Positions 1-8,806 are shown, counted from the stretch's first letter. The stretch: 28,570 nt of DNA from Acidobacteriota bacterium (GCA_003224635.1 QHZK01000002.1:1-28570), one strand, 5' to 3'. Made by a program: numbers and translations. Notes: generated from the letters alone by a model not told the origin.

Positions 1-140
1 GACTTCTGCAAATAGGCGCAGACCATGTCCTGCCGGGCCCCGGCATCGCTCTGCGCAAGCGCGGACCCCATAACGGTCAAGGTCACGACTGCCATGTACG
101 CGGGGAAAATTATTGGCCGGACCCTGGTGGAAACCTTCAT
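1..140 (-). CDS. Secreted protein of unknown function, 5' part only
   Basis: Only the first 46 codons lie in the window, so the function cannot be told. Reading the complement from the ATG at 138-140 gives a basic start (MKVSTRVR), a hydrophobic stretch and an Ala-x-Ala-like end (GSALAQ followed by SDAG). This is a standard Sec signal peptide with cleavage after about residue 30. A purine-rich GTGAGG sequence lies about 8 bases before the ATG. The start is 10 bases after the probable stop of the upstream Tat-signal gene, so the two are likely co-transcribed. The frame is also open upstream into that gene, so a longer fused product is formally possible. I prefer the internal start because a signal peptide must be N-terminal to work. 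Confidence 0.55.
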   Translation of the reverse strand, partial: MKVSTRVRPIIFPAYMAVVTLTVMGSALAQSDAGARQDMVCAYLQK

Positions 141-150
141 GGCGGGAACC

Positions 151-719
151 TCACTCGTTCTCAAAGTAACGATAGCCACGTGTTCGGGCGAGGCCTCCGT
201 AGCCGGTCGCGCAGGGCGGTGGTCCGCGGATACCGAGCGGCTCAGTGCCGGACGCCGTGCTCGTGCAGCCTGCGTTTCATTTTCATCCCAGTCGCAGAAC
301 CCCGCGAGGCAGACAAAATCGGCCTTCTGTTCTAGTGGGATCTCGATGCTCGACTTTGCCCATGAAGTCGGTCGGGTCGTTAGGACAATCCAGGATTTCG
401 CCTCCGCATCCTCTGACCCCAGCAGAAACGGTATTCCACGGAAGACCTGCGCACCGCCGGGCGTACGGATGTATCCATCGTGCTCAGAACCGCGCCCCAA
501 CTCCCGGGCACGCGCTCGCGGGCCGAAGTCTTCAGACGATGCCGTGAAGTATCGCTTCAGATCGAGCGGCGTGCACTTCGTTGAGGAAGTGTCGGCGCTC
601 GCGTCTCCTACGGCGTTCAGCCGGGCGATTGGGTCGTTGACTGCCACCGTCACCGTGGGAACGGCCGCGCCGATCATTTGCAAGAAAGCCCTTCGAGACC
701 AGTCCGTCTTGGAATTCAT
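151..719 (-). CDS. Tat-signal secreted protein, unknown function, likely one frame error
   Basis: The complement from the ATG at 717-719 encodes a clear twin-arginine leader: MNSKTDWSRRAFLQ, then a hydrophobic run (MIGAAVPTVTVAV). The product should be exported folded. The mature part contains the segment TPGGAQVFRGIPFLLG and later IEIPLEQKADFVCLAGF, which read like a beta-sandwich accessory domain. I cannot name a family. After the residues DWDENET (near 263) the frame loses protein-like character. One extra A in the short A-run there would move the reading to a frame that ends GYRYFENE-stop at 151-153, directly before the next gene. Without that correction the frame runs open to the window edge. 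A promoter-like sequence lies about 145 bases upstream. The Tat leader is confident; the end is not. Confidence 0.5.
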
Positions 720-864
720 CGAGTCGTATTCTTTTCGGTTTCTTCGCCAAAGTCAAAGGGGGCTAAGATTCCATCTTCTTGGAGCTGTTTCGATGAATCA
801 CTTCCAGCGGACCTCGCCTCTTCCTATCCACGCTCGCCGGATCGACACCGTCGGGACGTTCCCT

Positions 865-892
865 ATAATAGAAGTGAGAGACAGAGTGTCAT
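865..892 (-). promoter_or_regulatory. Sigma-70-like promoter for the Tat-signal gene
   Basis: On the complement, ATGACA (887-892) is followed by a 16-base spacer and TATTAT (865-870). Each hexamer has five of six consensus bases. It points toward the Tat-signal start at 719 and lies downstream of the amidohydrolase stop at 991. Confidence 0.4.
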
Positions 893-990
893 TTGGCATA
901 GTCTCCACAGGCGCGGCTCGATTCCTGAGGTCAAACCTCCACAAGCTTCAAGCCATTCGCGAATCAACCTGAGCCGGTCAATAACCGCGC

Positions 991-1981
991 CTATCGATCA
1001 ATTTGAACCTTGCGAAGCAAGGCCAGCAAATTCTCCCCAAGGATTTTCCTTCTCTGCTCCTCGGTGAGGAAAGCATTGTGGACGCGGGCAATCACTGTGC
1101 TCGGATCGTTGATTGAGAAGTCCGAGCCGAACAGGATTCGGTCCGGCCCGATGGTCTTCACAGCGTATTCGAGCATGCCGACACGGTCGTGGCCGTATCC
1201 GGAAGTGTCGATACAACAGTTCGGGTGTTGTGCAACCAAGTCGATCCGCTTAAAGATGTGTTCGTATTCGTGGCCGTCGCCAAAATGCGGGAAGACAATC
1301 GTAGCGTTCGGATATTTTTGAATGATGTATTCCATCTCCTCGAGTTCGGTATGGACATCGAGCACTATGTTGAGCTTCTCAACCTGTCGGACAATAGCTC
1401 GAACTCCTTGATCGTGTAGCGATAGGGCACTGTATAATTACAGAGTTCCCCGACCCAAACGAAGCCAAGCTGCTTACGACACTCCTCGATTTCGCGCAGC
1501 GCCTCGTCAATGAAAAGTGGATTGACCACGCAGGCCCCGAGGAAACGACCTTTGTACTTGGCGACGTAGCGCGCAACTTCCCGGTTGCCGGCTATGAAGT
1601 CGGCCGGGCTCTTGGCGAGCTGGCAGCGTACACGGAGTTAATAATCCCGCGCTGGACGCCGGTCCGGTCAAGGTACTGAACGAACTCCGGAAAGGTTCGA
1701 GTGATCGGATACCATTGCCAGACTTGGCCGCTCTCGTCGCTTGGACAATGGAGGTGTGCATCGAAAACCTGAGACGGCTCGGGACCTCGGGTCCCAGCCC
1801 GCTCCGCGACGGTGGTGACTTGCGCGACGGAGCTTAGGAACTGTTTCTCGACCCGCGCTCGGCCGGGCTCCTTGACTGTGACCTTCCCCGTAGCTGGGGC
1901 TGTGCTCGCCAGAGCTCCGAAGAAAGAGAAGCTTTTTTTGAGAAAGTGCCGGTGGGGTGGATGCTGGTGTATAAGACTCAA
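991..1981 (-). pseudogene. Amidohydrolase family 2 (TIM-barrel metal hydrolase), two frame breaks
   Basis: Three consecutive frames on the complement together make one Amidohydro_2-type protein of about 330 residues. The first part has a hydrophobic leader (FLKKSFSFFGALAS) and the metal-binding start of the barrel, FDAHLHCPSD. The middle part reads QLAKSPADFIAGNREVARYV. The last part carries VLDVHTELEE, FPHFGDGHEYEHIF and DRILFGSDFSINDPS, with the late His and Asp typical of the family. The breaks lie near 1622 and 1384. Each is repaired by one extra base in a short G or C run. The start is a TTG at 1979-1981, supported by GGGAGG five bases upstream. The substrate is unknown; the family hydrolyses or decarboxylates cyclic and aromatic compounds and lactones. 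It is either a decaying gene or an intact gene with base-call errors. Confidence 0.75.
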
Positions 1982-1986
1982 GGTTT

Positions 1987-1992
1987 CCTCCC
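1987..1992 (-). promoter_or_regulatory. Strong ribosome binding site that sets a TTG start
   Basis: On the complement GGGAGG lies five bases before the TTG at 1979-1981. No ATG in this frame is better placed, so this site decides the start of the amidohydrolase. Confidence 0.6.
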
Positions 1993-2244
1993 GTTAGAAA
2001 TACATCATACCGCCAAACAACCCACATTGCTCCAATGCGGGCACCTATAATTGCGGCGCCCGTCTACCACAACAACTTTTAGGTCGAACTAAACCGTGCG
2101 GCCCGGAGAGGAACCCCGGATGGTGCCGAATGCTCCGGGTCCTTCGGTCACCGTGCAGCCGCGAATCGGCTTCTTCGTCGGCCGGGAGTTTTGGCAACCC
2201 ACATCGAAAAACTACCGCTCCATGAATCGGCCCGCGCTTCTTGT

Positions 2245-3405
2245 CTACCTTATTTCCAGGTAGTCCTTATCCGGAAGCTTTGGGAATGGCGCATGGGGCT
2301 CGGTCTGATACCAGAACGCCACGGACGAAATATCATCCTGGAGGGGCAGGTAGCGGCCGCCAGAGCGCCAACCCAGGGCTTGAATCGTGACCTTGAGATC
2401 CTTATCAAACCGGATCGGGTCCATGATGTGCCAGCGGTACAGCCCGAAGCGCTGCTGCGACTCATAGTGACCATCAGGGCGGATCACCTGGGCCAGTCCG
2501 GAATAAGGAGTGGTGAACTCCTGATAGTGAGTGGCATCACGGGGACCCACGTCAAAATCGTATGAGCCGCAGAAATAGTCTTCCGTACCCGTGCCGTTGA
2601 TGGTCGGGAAGTTGACATCCCCATCGAGGAAGAATTTGATCTCGCCTTCACCCCACCAACCTGTGTTGTGAACGCCCCAGGCAAGGTATGTGCCGACATA
2701 CTGTCCCCAGCCTTTGATGCCGTCCAGGATGACGTGAACGGTCTTCAGGGGCAGCGGATTCGACCGCCTGAACTGCGCATGGAAGTAGGCCGCGTCTTCG
2801 GGGACTTCGGTGAGGGCGTAGTCAATCTGGTAGTAGATCGTCATCGCCTCTTCATCGAGATTTTCTAGAGTCAGCTTGCAGGACTTTCGGAAGGGCATTT
2901 CCCAATAAGAATTGAGCCCACTGCGGGGATTTACACACACTGCCAGGGACGAAACTTGGGCGTATTGTCCCCAACCACAGGCAAAGAAATCCCCGACGGG
3001 CACCTCGACCGAAGGCTGGCTCTCCCCGTCCCAGTAGACGCGTAGAATCGAGAACCGCCAATGACCTATAGGAGTCATCCAGATATGCTGAATGGCCCCT
3101 GGACCCTGAATCTGGGCCAGGGTGAATACCTCTTTCGGTCCGATCTTCACGGAGGGAGAGACCTTCCAGCCCTGCCCCAAGTCCCTCGCTGGTTGAGCGC
3201 CCGTCCCTTCGGTCGCCATGCCACCTTTTCCCTTTTCACCCGTGAAGTTCTCGGGACTGATCGAGCGCGTCTTGGCGTGAGACAGGCGCGACAAGTTCCC
3301 CATACTCAGGTTGAGCCCGTTGTACGACGACGTTTGCGCTGCACCCTGTTGGGCCACGAGCCAGCAGGGAACCAGCGCCGCCAACAACCGGAGAAATCTC
3401 CCCAT
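2245..3405 (-). CDS. GH172 (DUF2961) family secreted glycoside hydrolase
   Basis: The 386-residue product begins with a Sec signal peptide (MGRFLRLLAALVPCWLVAQQ, cleavage likely after AAQ near residue 24). The rest matches the DUF2961 family, now GH172, whose characterised members act on alpha-D-fructofuranosides and D-arabinofuranosides. Hallmarks seen are GAIQHIWMT, YWDGESQPSVEVPVGDFF, GWWGEGEIKFFLDGD and GTGTEDYFCGSYDF. Glu255 and Glu275 are candidates for the family's catalytic Glu pair, which is separated by about 20 residues in characterised enzymes. The length is near-complete for a single-domain member. The ATG at 3403-3405 follows AGGAGG by eight bases. It sits upstream of the amidohydrolase on the same strand with a 263-base gap in which I see no gene. 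The exact sugar substrate is not predictable from sequence. Confidence 0.88.
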   Translation of the reverse strand: MGRFLRLLAALVPCWLVAQQGAAQTSSYNGLNLSMGNLSRLSHAKTRSISPENFTGEKGKGGMATEGTGAQPARDLGQGWKVSPSVKIGPKEVFTLAQIQGPGAIQHIWMTPIGHWRFSILRVYWDGESQPSVEVPVGDFFACGWGQYAQVSSLAVCVNPRSGLNSYWEMPFRKSCKLTLENLDEEAMTIYYQIDYALTEVPEDAAYFHAQFRRSNPLPLKTVHVILDGIKGWGQYVGTYLAWGVHNTGWWGEGEIKFFLDGDVNFPTINGTGTEDYFCGSYDFDVGPRDATHYQEFTTPYSGLAQVIRPDGHYESQQRFGLYRWHIMDPIRFDKDLKVTIQALGWRSGGRYLPLQDDISSVAFWYQTEPHAPFPKLPDKDYLEIR

Positions 3406-3494
3406 TTGTAGTCCCTCCTCTGTGCCTGAACATGCAGCGTTTGCACGAAGTTGTTTTTGTAGCCCTCACGTAGTTTCTGCCCTGAAAATTTCGG

Positions 3495-3728
3495 TCAGGC
3501 AGGGACGCCGGATTCGAGCGTGACCTTGTGACCGAGATCTTCCAGGCGCTTGACGTAATACCGGGTCAGGCGTTCGGGCTCGAGACGGTCGAAGAAGTCT
3601 CCGCCCAAGTTCTTGTAGGTCGTACGTTCTTAGAGCATATGGTAGAAGATCACCAGCATCGAATGCCCCACCGCGACCAGAGCGCGCTTCCTGCCCCGGC
3701 GTCCCGCCAGGCTCGCATGTATTTTCAT
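3495..3728 (-). mobile_element. IS110-family transposase C-terminal remnant
   Basis: The complement encodes LAGRRGRKRALVAVGHSMLV, a TAA stop at 3630-3632, and then in the same frame ERTTYKNLGGDFFDRLEPER and YYVKRLEDLGHKVTLE, ending with TGA at 3495-3497. This is the typical end of IS110 (IS116/IS110/IS902) transposases: the RRGxKRAxVAVGH helix and the terminal LxxLGxKVTLE segment. The N-terminal RuvC-like DEDD domain and the catalytic Ser region are missing. The internal stop and 5' loss make it a dead relic. It lies between the GH172 gene and the glycosyltransferase cluster and marks a past insertion or rearrangement. Confidence 0.8.
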
Positions 3729-3729
3729 G

Positions 3730-3754
3730 CTTTGCGGATGTCGCAAAGCGACAT
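3730..3754. repeat. Two overlapping perfect palindromes
   Basis: CTTTGCG-N5-CGCAAAG spans 3730-3748, and ATGTCGC-AAA-GCGACAT spans 3738-3754. Each has a 7-base stem and they share the CGCAAAG arm, so only one hairpin can form at a time. They directly abut the IS110 relic on its 5' side. Confidence 0.6.
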
Positions 3755-3858
3755 GACCACTCAATAGATCGTCGGCGCAGGGAATGCGTATGAATCGTAG
3801 GAGCGTGCAGCAGATGACGGGCGCTCGGCCAAGTATGTTCCCGGTCCTCGGCGGCCTG

Positions 3859-4980
3859 TCAGGCTCCATTAACTTGGGCGTAAACTGCCTCAAACTGCGC
3901 TGCGGTCCGGTCCGCGTTGTAGGTCCGGGCGAACGCTTGTGCGGCACGTCCCAAGCGAACACGCTGTTCTTCATGCGTAAGCAGCGTGAGGATTCCCTCG
4001 GCGAGTGCCTCGGGATTCTGAACGGGTACGGCAAGCGCCGCCTTTGGGGCCATCTCCGCAATCAGGCCGACCGCGGTTCCCACCGTCGGTACTCCGGCCG
4101 CAGCCGCTTCCAAAACCGCTGCAGCCATGCTTTCATGAAGGGAAGATTGCAAATACAGGTGTGCCGTGCGATAAAAGGGCACTACTGCATCGAGCGGCTT
4201 GAAGCCGTGAAACCTTACGGTTTCTCCTAAGCCCAACTCGACGGCCAGCCGCTGTAGATGGCCGCCGAGCGTGTCCTCGCCTATGCAATCTAAGGTAACG
4301 TCGTCTTGTCCGTCGCGCACCAACCGCATCGCACGTAGCAACGAGGCTTGGTCTTTTACCCGGTTGATGCTCGCCACATGCAACAACCGCCAGGGGGGGC
4401 CCGGCGAGCGTTCCGGAGGGCCATCGAAGAGCTTCGAGTCCACGCCCCAAGGGAGCCAAAGGGCGTCCGAACGTTTCTCGATTAGCGGTTTTAGCGCGTA
4501 CTGGCTGCCGGCCGAAACAGCGTCTGCCATCCGCAGCACTAAGGACGTCTTCACCCGACCGGGCCAACTGCCTTGGCCGCCGTAAGCGATGTCGGGAAGC
4601 CACACCAATTCGCCTCCACCGATGCTCACCACTACCGGAACACGCAGGAGGCGTCCCGCGGCAATGCTCAGGGTCGCGGAGCTTCCTGCCCAGAAGGCGT
4701 GGAGGACGTCGAACTGCTTGCCGTGTGACCGTAGCGCCGCGATCATCCGCCGGAGCCGAAACATCCATTGGATTGCGCGCCCGGCGCCAGTCACCCTACC
4801 CAGGTTGACCACTGTTGCCCCGAGCAGCGCATACTGAACCCAGTCACGGTAGTGTTCAACGGCGATGACCAGCACGTGGTGACGTCGCGCCAGGCGCTCG
4901 ATCAAAGCCAGCAACACGGGGACGACGCGCTCACGCCCGCTTCGGTCGACTCCGCCAGGCACGACTAGGGCAATTCTCAT
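3859..4980 (-). CDS. GT4-family glycosyltransferase (GT-B fold)
   Basis: This 373-residue protein is a retaining GT-B glycosyltransferase of family GT4, expected on the cytoplasmic side of the membrane building a polysaccharide repeat. The N-terminal acceptor domain starts MRIALVVPGGVDRSGRERVV, with the Gly-rich loop common in the family. The C-terminal donor domain has LLHVASINRVKDQASLLRAM and VRFHGFKPLDAVVPFYRTAH. The E-x7-E motif HESMAAAVLEAAAAGVPTVG supplies Glu283 and Glu291, which contact the nucleotide sugar. There is no signal peptide or membrane span. Its ATG overlaps the stop of the upstream glycosyltransferase gene by four bases (ATGA), so the two are translationally coupled. Donor and acceptor sugars cannot be told. 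Confidence 0.9.
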   Translation of the reverse strand: MRIALVVPGGVDRSGRERVVPVLLALIERLARRHHVLVIAVEHYRDWVQYALLGATVVNLGRVTGAGRAIQWMFRLRRMIAALRSHGKQFDVLHAFWAGSSATLSIAAGRLLRVPVVVSIGGGELVWLPDIAYGGQGSWPGRVKTSLVLRMADAVSAGSQYALKPLIEKRSDALWLPWGVDSKLFDGPPERSPGPPWRLLHVASINRVKDQASLLRAMRLVRDGQDDVTLDCIGEDTLGGHLQRLAVELGLGETVRFHGFKPLDAVVPFYRTAHLYLQSSLHESMAAAVLEAAAAGVPTVGTAVGLIAEMAPKAALAVPVQNPEALAEGILTLLTHEEQRVRLGRAAQAFARTYNADRTAAQFEAVYAQVNGA

Positions 4981-6179
4981 GAGTTCTGGGCCGCTCGCCG
5001 CGCCGCCACCGCGCCGTAGGCCTTGAGCGCCTTGCGAGCGATGGCGGGAAAACTTAGCTGGTCTTCGAAGAAAGCGACAGCGCGCTCCGAAAGGGGCTCG
5101 ACCGGCTGGCGCAGGACGTTAAGGAAGGCCGTGGCGAAAGCCTCGGCATCGCCCGGCGGCCAGCACGCACCGATCTTACCCCCATCCGTCATGACTCGAA
5201 ACGAAGGAATATCGGTGACCACCGGTACCACACCGCAGGCGAGCGCCTCAACCAGGGCATAGCCGCTACCTTCGTAATGGCTACCCAACACAAAGTAGTC
5301 CGCGCTGTTATAGTACGACTCCATTTCAGCGTGCGGCACGGAGCCCGCAAACGTCACCGACCGGGCCAGGGAGGCACTGGAAGCTACGCGAGCTCGTACC
5401 TCAGGTAATAAGTCGTCGTTTCCGTAGATCATGTAAAGGCGCGCCTTGGGAGCTTGCTGAAGTACGGACTCGAAACCCCTCAGGACGGTCAGCGGGTCCT
5501 TACGGGAGATCAACTGGCCGACCCAAAGCACAGTGGGGTCACCGGTCACACCTGTCTTCGCACGGGCGGTCGCGCGGTCCTTTCGACGGAAACTCGTGGA
5601 TCCCTCCATCACCTGATAAACAGGTTGATTATCGAGGATCAGTCCATCGTCGGCCCACGGCGACGCAAGTCCTGAGGCGGCAAAAAAGAAGCCGTCGGCC
5701 GCCCGAAGCCCCCACCGCTGGACGTGTCGGCGAAGTCCTCGCCAGGGCCTCTCGGCGTGATGTTGGACCACGATCGGAGATCGCCTCGGCAGCATTGCTT
5801 TGAGAGCCAAAAGATGCAGCGGAAAGAGCAGCCCATTGAAATGCACCACCGTCGCCTCTGCTTTCGGCCCCATTCGCGCACAAACGCGTCGAATGGCACG
5901 ATGAAACGACCAAGGTATCTGCCAGTTGTGTAACTCAGGACCATACATGTCCGCGTGGAACTGAAAAACTACGCCGTTGCGCTCAAACCTGGCATGCCGG
6001 TGGAACCGCTGCAGGACCGTGACTTGAGCCCCCTCCGTCGAAAGAGCCTCTACCCACCCTGTTGTAGAGGAATACAATTCCAGCAAGTCCTCCGGCAGTG
6101 AAATCTTCGAGTCGTACCAATAGCTTAGACAAAGGACGTTCAACTTCTTCGAAGACAGCTTTCCAGGCGAGCCAGACAT
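4977..6179 (-). CDS. GT4-family glycosyltransferase (GT-B fold)
   Basis: The 400-residue product is a second GT4-type glycosyltransferase. The N-terminal domain includes LNVLCLSYWYDSKISLPEDL and VVHFNGLLFPLHLLALKAML. The donor half has VLWVGQLISRKDPLTVLRGF, RLYMIYGNDDLLPEVRARV and VTFAGSVPHAEMESYYNSAD. Its E-x7-E motif, HYEGSGYALVEALACGVVPV, gives Glu303 and Glu311. It differs clearly from the downstream GT4, so the pair likely adds successive sugars rather than being a recent duplication. It starts 3 bases after the methyltransferase stop and overlaps the next gene by 4 bases, so the three genes form a compact operon. The specificity is unknown. Confidence 0.9.
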   Translation of the reverse strand: MSGSPGKLSSKKLNVLCLSYWYDSKISLPEDLLELYSSTTGWVEALSTEGAQVTVLQRFHRHARFERNGVVFQFHADMYGPELHNWQIPWSFHRAIRRVCARMGPKAEATVVHFNGLLFPLHLLALKAMLPRRSPIVVQHHAERPWRGLRRHVQRWGLRAADGFFFAASGLASPWADDGLILDNQPVYQVMEGSTSFRRKDRATARAKTGVTGDPTVLWVGQLISRKDPLTVLRGFESVLQQAPKARLYMIYGNDDLLPEVRARVASSASLARSVTFAGSVPHAEMESYYNSADYFVLGSHYEGSGYALVEALACGVVPVVTDIPSFRVMTDGGKIGACWPPGDAEAFATAFLNVLRQPVEPLSERAVAFFEDQLSFPAIARKALKAYGAVAARRAAQNS

Positions 6180-6182
6180 TGG

Positions 6183-7085
6183 CTAAGCAGGTTTCACTGC
6201 GGTGACGACAATCAGAGGAGGGCGGCGGTGCGATTGAACCTGGGTAAAACCGGCTCGCTTCACGTACGCCATCAGCTCCGCAGCGGTTGAAGGCCTGAGC
6301 ACGTAGGGAGTCCTTGCGAACCCTTGGTACTTCTTTCCATCGTTTACGAAACTAGCCCAGCCCGCATCCGACTCCAGGTCGATGCTATCGATGTAAATCC
6401 GGCCGCCGGAACGCAGCACGCGAAACGCCTCTTCCACATAACGCCAGCGGTCCATCTCATCCAGATGTTCAAACATGTCGGTTGTGTAGACGACATGGAA
6501 CGAGCTGTCCGTAAAATCCTCCAAGCCAACACGGTGCAGCTTGACCAGCCGGACATTGTTCACGTCGCGCAGACGCCTTGAAGCGTAGGCCAGCATGTTG
6601 GCCGAGATGTCTGCCCCGGTCCACAAGCGACAAAGCGGGGCCAGCACCAGTCCGACTCGACCGACTCCGCAGCCTATTTCCAGTACTTCGTCCTGCGCGC
6701 CAATCGAGACCAACTCCAGCAGGTCGTGAAGGCTCTTCATAGCGGAACGACGGAGTTCACCCTCACCTTGCACTCCAGACGCCGCTTCTGTAGCTTGCTT
6801 GGCGGACGGCGTGAGAGCGTCCCAGACCTCCGCATACTGCCGGCGGTGGAGATGATCCAGTGACGGCCAGCGCGTCTGTTTGAAAGCCCTTGTCGAATAT
6901 CCCCAAACGTACGACGTGACAACCAGGACTGCGGTTGCTGCCAACGCTACAGACCTACCGAGGTGGGCCGCTACAGCGATGGTCACCGCGAGCCCGCTAG
7001 TGAGGGTCGCGGCCACAGGCAACCAGCGATGTCTCCGGACGAGGAGAGAAGCCGCCGCCAGTATATGCCAGTTCGCTTCCGCCAT
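6183..7085 (-). CDS. Membrane-anchored class I SAM-dependent methyltransferase
   Basis: The 300-residue protein has two hydrophobic segments near the N-terminus (about residues 21-43 and 46-64, for example LAATAVLVVTSYVWGYS), then a soluble Rossmann-like methyltransferase domain. Motif I is VLEIGCGVGRVGLVLAP (about residues 135-151). The acidic loop after beta-2 is GADISANMLAYASRRL, and the post-core strand reads VVYTTDMFEHLDEMDRW. The final part, YVLRPSTAAELMAYVKRAGF, is usual for this fold. Its place directly before two glycosyltransferases suggests it methylates a lipid-linked glycan or a sugar nucleotide at the membrane. That role is inferred from context. GAGAG lies about seven bases before the ATG. 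A plain methyltransferase without the hairpin would be about 230 residues. Confidence 0.82.
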   Translation of the reverse strand: MAEANWHILAAASLLVRRHRWLPVAATLTSGLAVTIAVAAHLGRSVALAATAVLVVTSYVWGYSTRAFKQTRWPSLDHLHRRQYAEVWDALTPSAKQATEAASGVQGEGELRRSAMKSLHDLLELVSIGAQDEVLEIGCGVGRVGLVLAPLCRLWTGADISANMLAYASRRLRDVNNVRLVKLHRVGLEDFTDSSFHVVYTTDMFEHLDEMDRWRYVEEAFRVLRSGGRIYIDSIDLESDAGWASFVNDGKKYQGFARTPYVLRPSTAAELMAYVKRAGFTQVQSHRRPPLIVVTAVKPA

Positions 7086-7201
7086 GGTTGTGCTCTCATT
7101 GACCTCGGGTCGTGTCTTGGCCTCTCGTCTCTGGTCAAAGGCCAGAGCCTAGGAGCCAAGTCGCCAACAGAACCAGCCTCTCCTGTCTCAGCTCTATCAG
7201 T

Positions 7202-8713
7202 CTACTCCTTTCTTTCCCAAACCTGATCTCCGTCGGCGAAGGTCTTGACCACGTGATAGTGGGCGCTAAGGCTGGCGCGCATGGGCGTGAGGTGATCGCT
7301 TTGACCGTTCAGCAGGTCTTGCGTATCGAGACTCGCCGTCCAGAGAATGTAACGCACGTGGTGCCTTTCCAGGGGTTCGAGGACAACCTGAGCTTCCTTG
7401 GAGGGAGCAGAATCGAGCGTCATCCTGTATAAGTCATAGACGTAGGTTGGGTTGCGTAGATCGAGGGGAAAGTAAATGTCGGGTCCATCCGCTTCAAATG
7501 CGTAATCCGACGGTCGCGTATGATAAAGCAACCAGTGAAGCCTCTCGTATGCCGCTGGGGTCGGGATTGCTGTGCGCCCGGAAGGTAGGTCCAGATAGGC
7601 TCGCCAGCGACGCTGGGCGGACCAGGACCCTGCCACGACTACCGCCAGTCCCGTCGCCCAAAGCCATCCACGGCAAGCCTGAGACAGCTTGCTGGGCCCG
7701 CTCTTAAGCCAGATCAGAATAATCAGGGCCGGAGCGAACACCCCGTAGAGTCGGAGACAACTCGGTCCAGGAGCAACTTCCAGGAAAAGGAAGAAACCCA
7801 CAAGGCTCACCAACACCAATCGATCCCAGGGTTCAGCAACCTTACCGTGGTCTCTTCGATATCGGAATAGAAACAAGACGTAGGCGAGTGGGAGAAAAGC
7901 ATGAACAGCTACGAATACTCCACTCTTCAGGAGGTTGTGCCAAGGGGGAACGGCGGGAAGGCCTTCGAAGTAGCCCGCATACCCTGGAAGCTGTTTGATG
8001 ACATACACGACTTGGCAATAAACGAGGCGATTAAGACCGACCTTCAGGACGTAGTAAGAACTCAAGGCGGCAATGGTAAGAGCGTAAGACACGGACAATG
8101 AGAGAGCGCCTTTAGGAAGTGAGATTGAACCTTGTTTCTCTTCGGAGTGCTCCCACGCCAAAAAGACAAGGAGCGCCAGGAGCGCCATGGCTCCCCTGGT
8201 TTGAGTAAAAAACGACGCCAGACCAAAGAGCGCGCCCGCGGCCGCTAGACGAAAATGGGTCCGGTGTGCCATGACCGGAATCACGCCGGCCATTACAGCG
8301 AGGGTGCTGAACCAGTGATGGGTGCCGACGGGCATACCGTTGTACACCAAGGTGAGAAAAAGCAAGCCCGGAAGGAAGGCGGACGGCCCCTGCAAGACGC
8401 TCTTCGAGATCGCGGTCGTAACCCAAGTCAGCCCGACCCCAAGCAAGATCACCACCAGATTCGGAACCCAGGCGCGCGCCCCGAAGGCTTTGAACAAGCT
8501 CAAGTACACCAAGTCGGTCCCGGGAGGAGTAAACTGAAAGAAGTCTCGATAGATCAATTCTCCCCTGAGCATTCGCGTGGCATTCGAGACAAAAAAACTT
8601 TGGTCGCCTCCGATCAAGACCGGAGTGCTAGGCAGAAGAAATAGCTTGAGGTAGAGAAAGGCTGCGGCTCCAAGCAAGAACCACGGCAGCGGATTAGATA
8701 CGTTTCGCCGCAT
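7202..8713 (-). CDS. GT-C-type polytopic glycosyltransferase (GT39/ArnT-like)
   Basis: The 503-residue protein has about ten to twelve hydrophobic spans with short loops and a hydrophilic C-terminal tail. It resembles GT-C enzymes of the dolichyl-P-mannose/ArnT type, which transfer a sugar from a polyprenyl-phosphate donor on the outer face of the inner membrane. The first outer loop contains IGGDQSFFVSNATRML, with an Asp at the usual catalytic position, then FFQFTPPGTDLVYLSLFKAF. The tail reads HYHVVKTFADGDQVWERKE. It is a clear paralogue of the gene just upstream (8807-10348): the same loop, same length and same tail. The gap to the methyltransferase is 116 bases. The Shine-Dalgarno sequence is weak. 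Donor and acceptor are unknown. Confidence 0.78.
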   Translation of the reverse strand: MRRNVSNPLPWFLLGAAAFLYLKLFLLPSTPVLIGGDQSFFVSNATRMLRGELIYRDFFQFTPPGTDLVYLSLFKAFGARAWVPNLVVILLGVGLTWVTTAISKSVLQGPSAFLPGLLFLTLVYNGMPVGTHHWFSTLAVMAGVIPVMAHRTHFRLAAAGALFGLASFFTQTRGAMALLALLVFLAWEHSEEKQGSISLPKGALSLSVSYALTIAALSSYYVLKVGLNRLVYCQVVYVIKQLPGYAGYFEGLPAVPPWHNLLKSGVFVAVHAFLPLAYVLFLFRYRRDHGKVAEPWDRLVLVSLVGFFLFLEVAPGPSCLRLYGVFAPALIILIWLKSGPSKLSQACRGWLWATGLAVVVAGSWSAQRRWRAYLDLPSGRTAIPTPAAYERLHWLLYHTRPSDYAFEADGPDIYFPLDLRNPTYVYDLYRMTLDSAPSKEAQVVLEPLERHHVRYILWTASLDTQDLLNGQSDHLTPMRASLSAHYHVVKTFADGDQVWERKE

Positions 8714-8806
8714 CTTCAGCTTCTTCGAGGTACGGTCCTTGTGGATTCGCGATTCCCGTTTCTCCCGCGGCGAATGCCGCGGAGCCTTGTCACTTAGGCC
8801 CCGGTT

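Noticed and set aside
25..972. Plus-strand open frame of 315 codons at the left edge
   Set aside because: It lies antisense to the Tat-signal gene and the partial secreted gene, lacks any family-like segment and is rich in Ser/Arg/Pro, as expected for the complement of GC-rich coding DNA.
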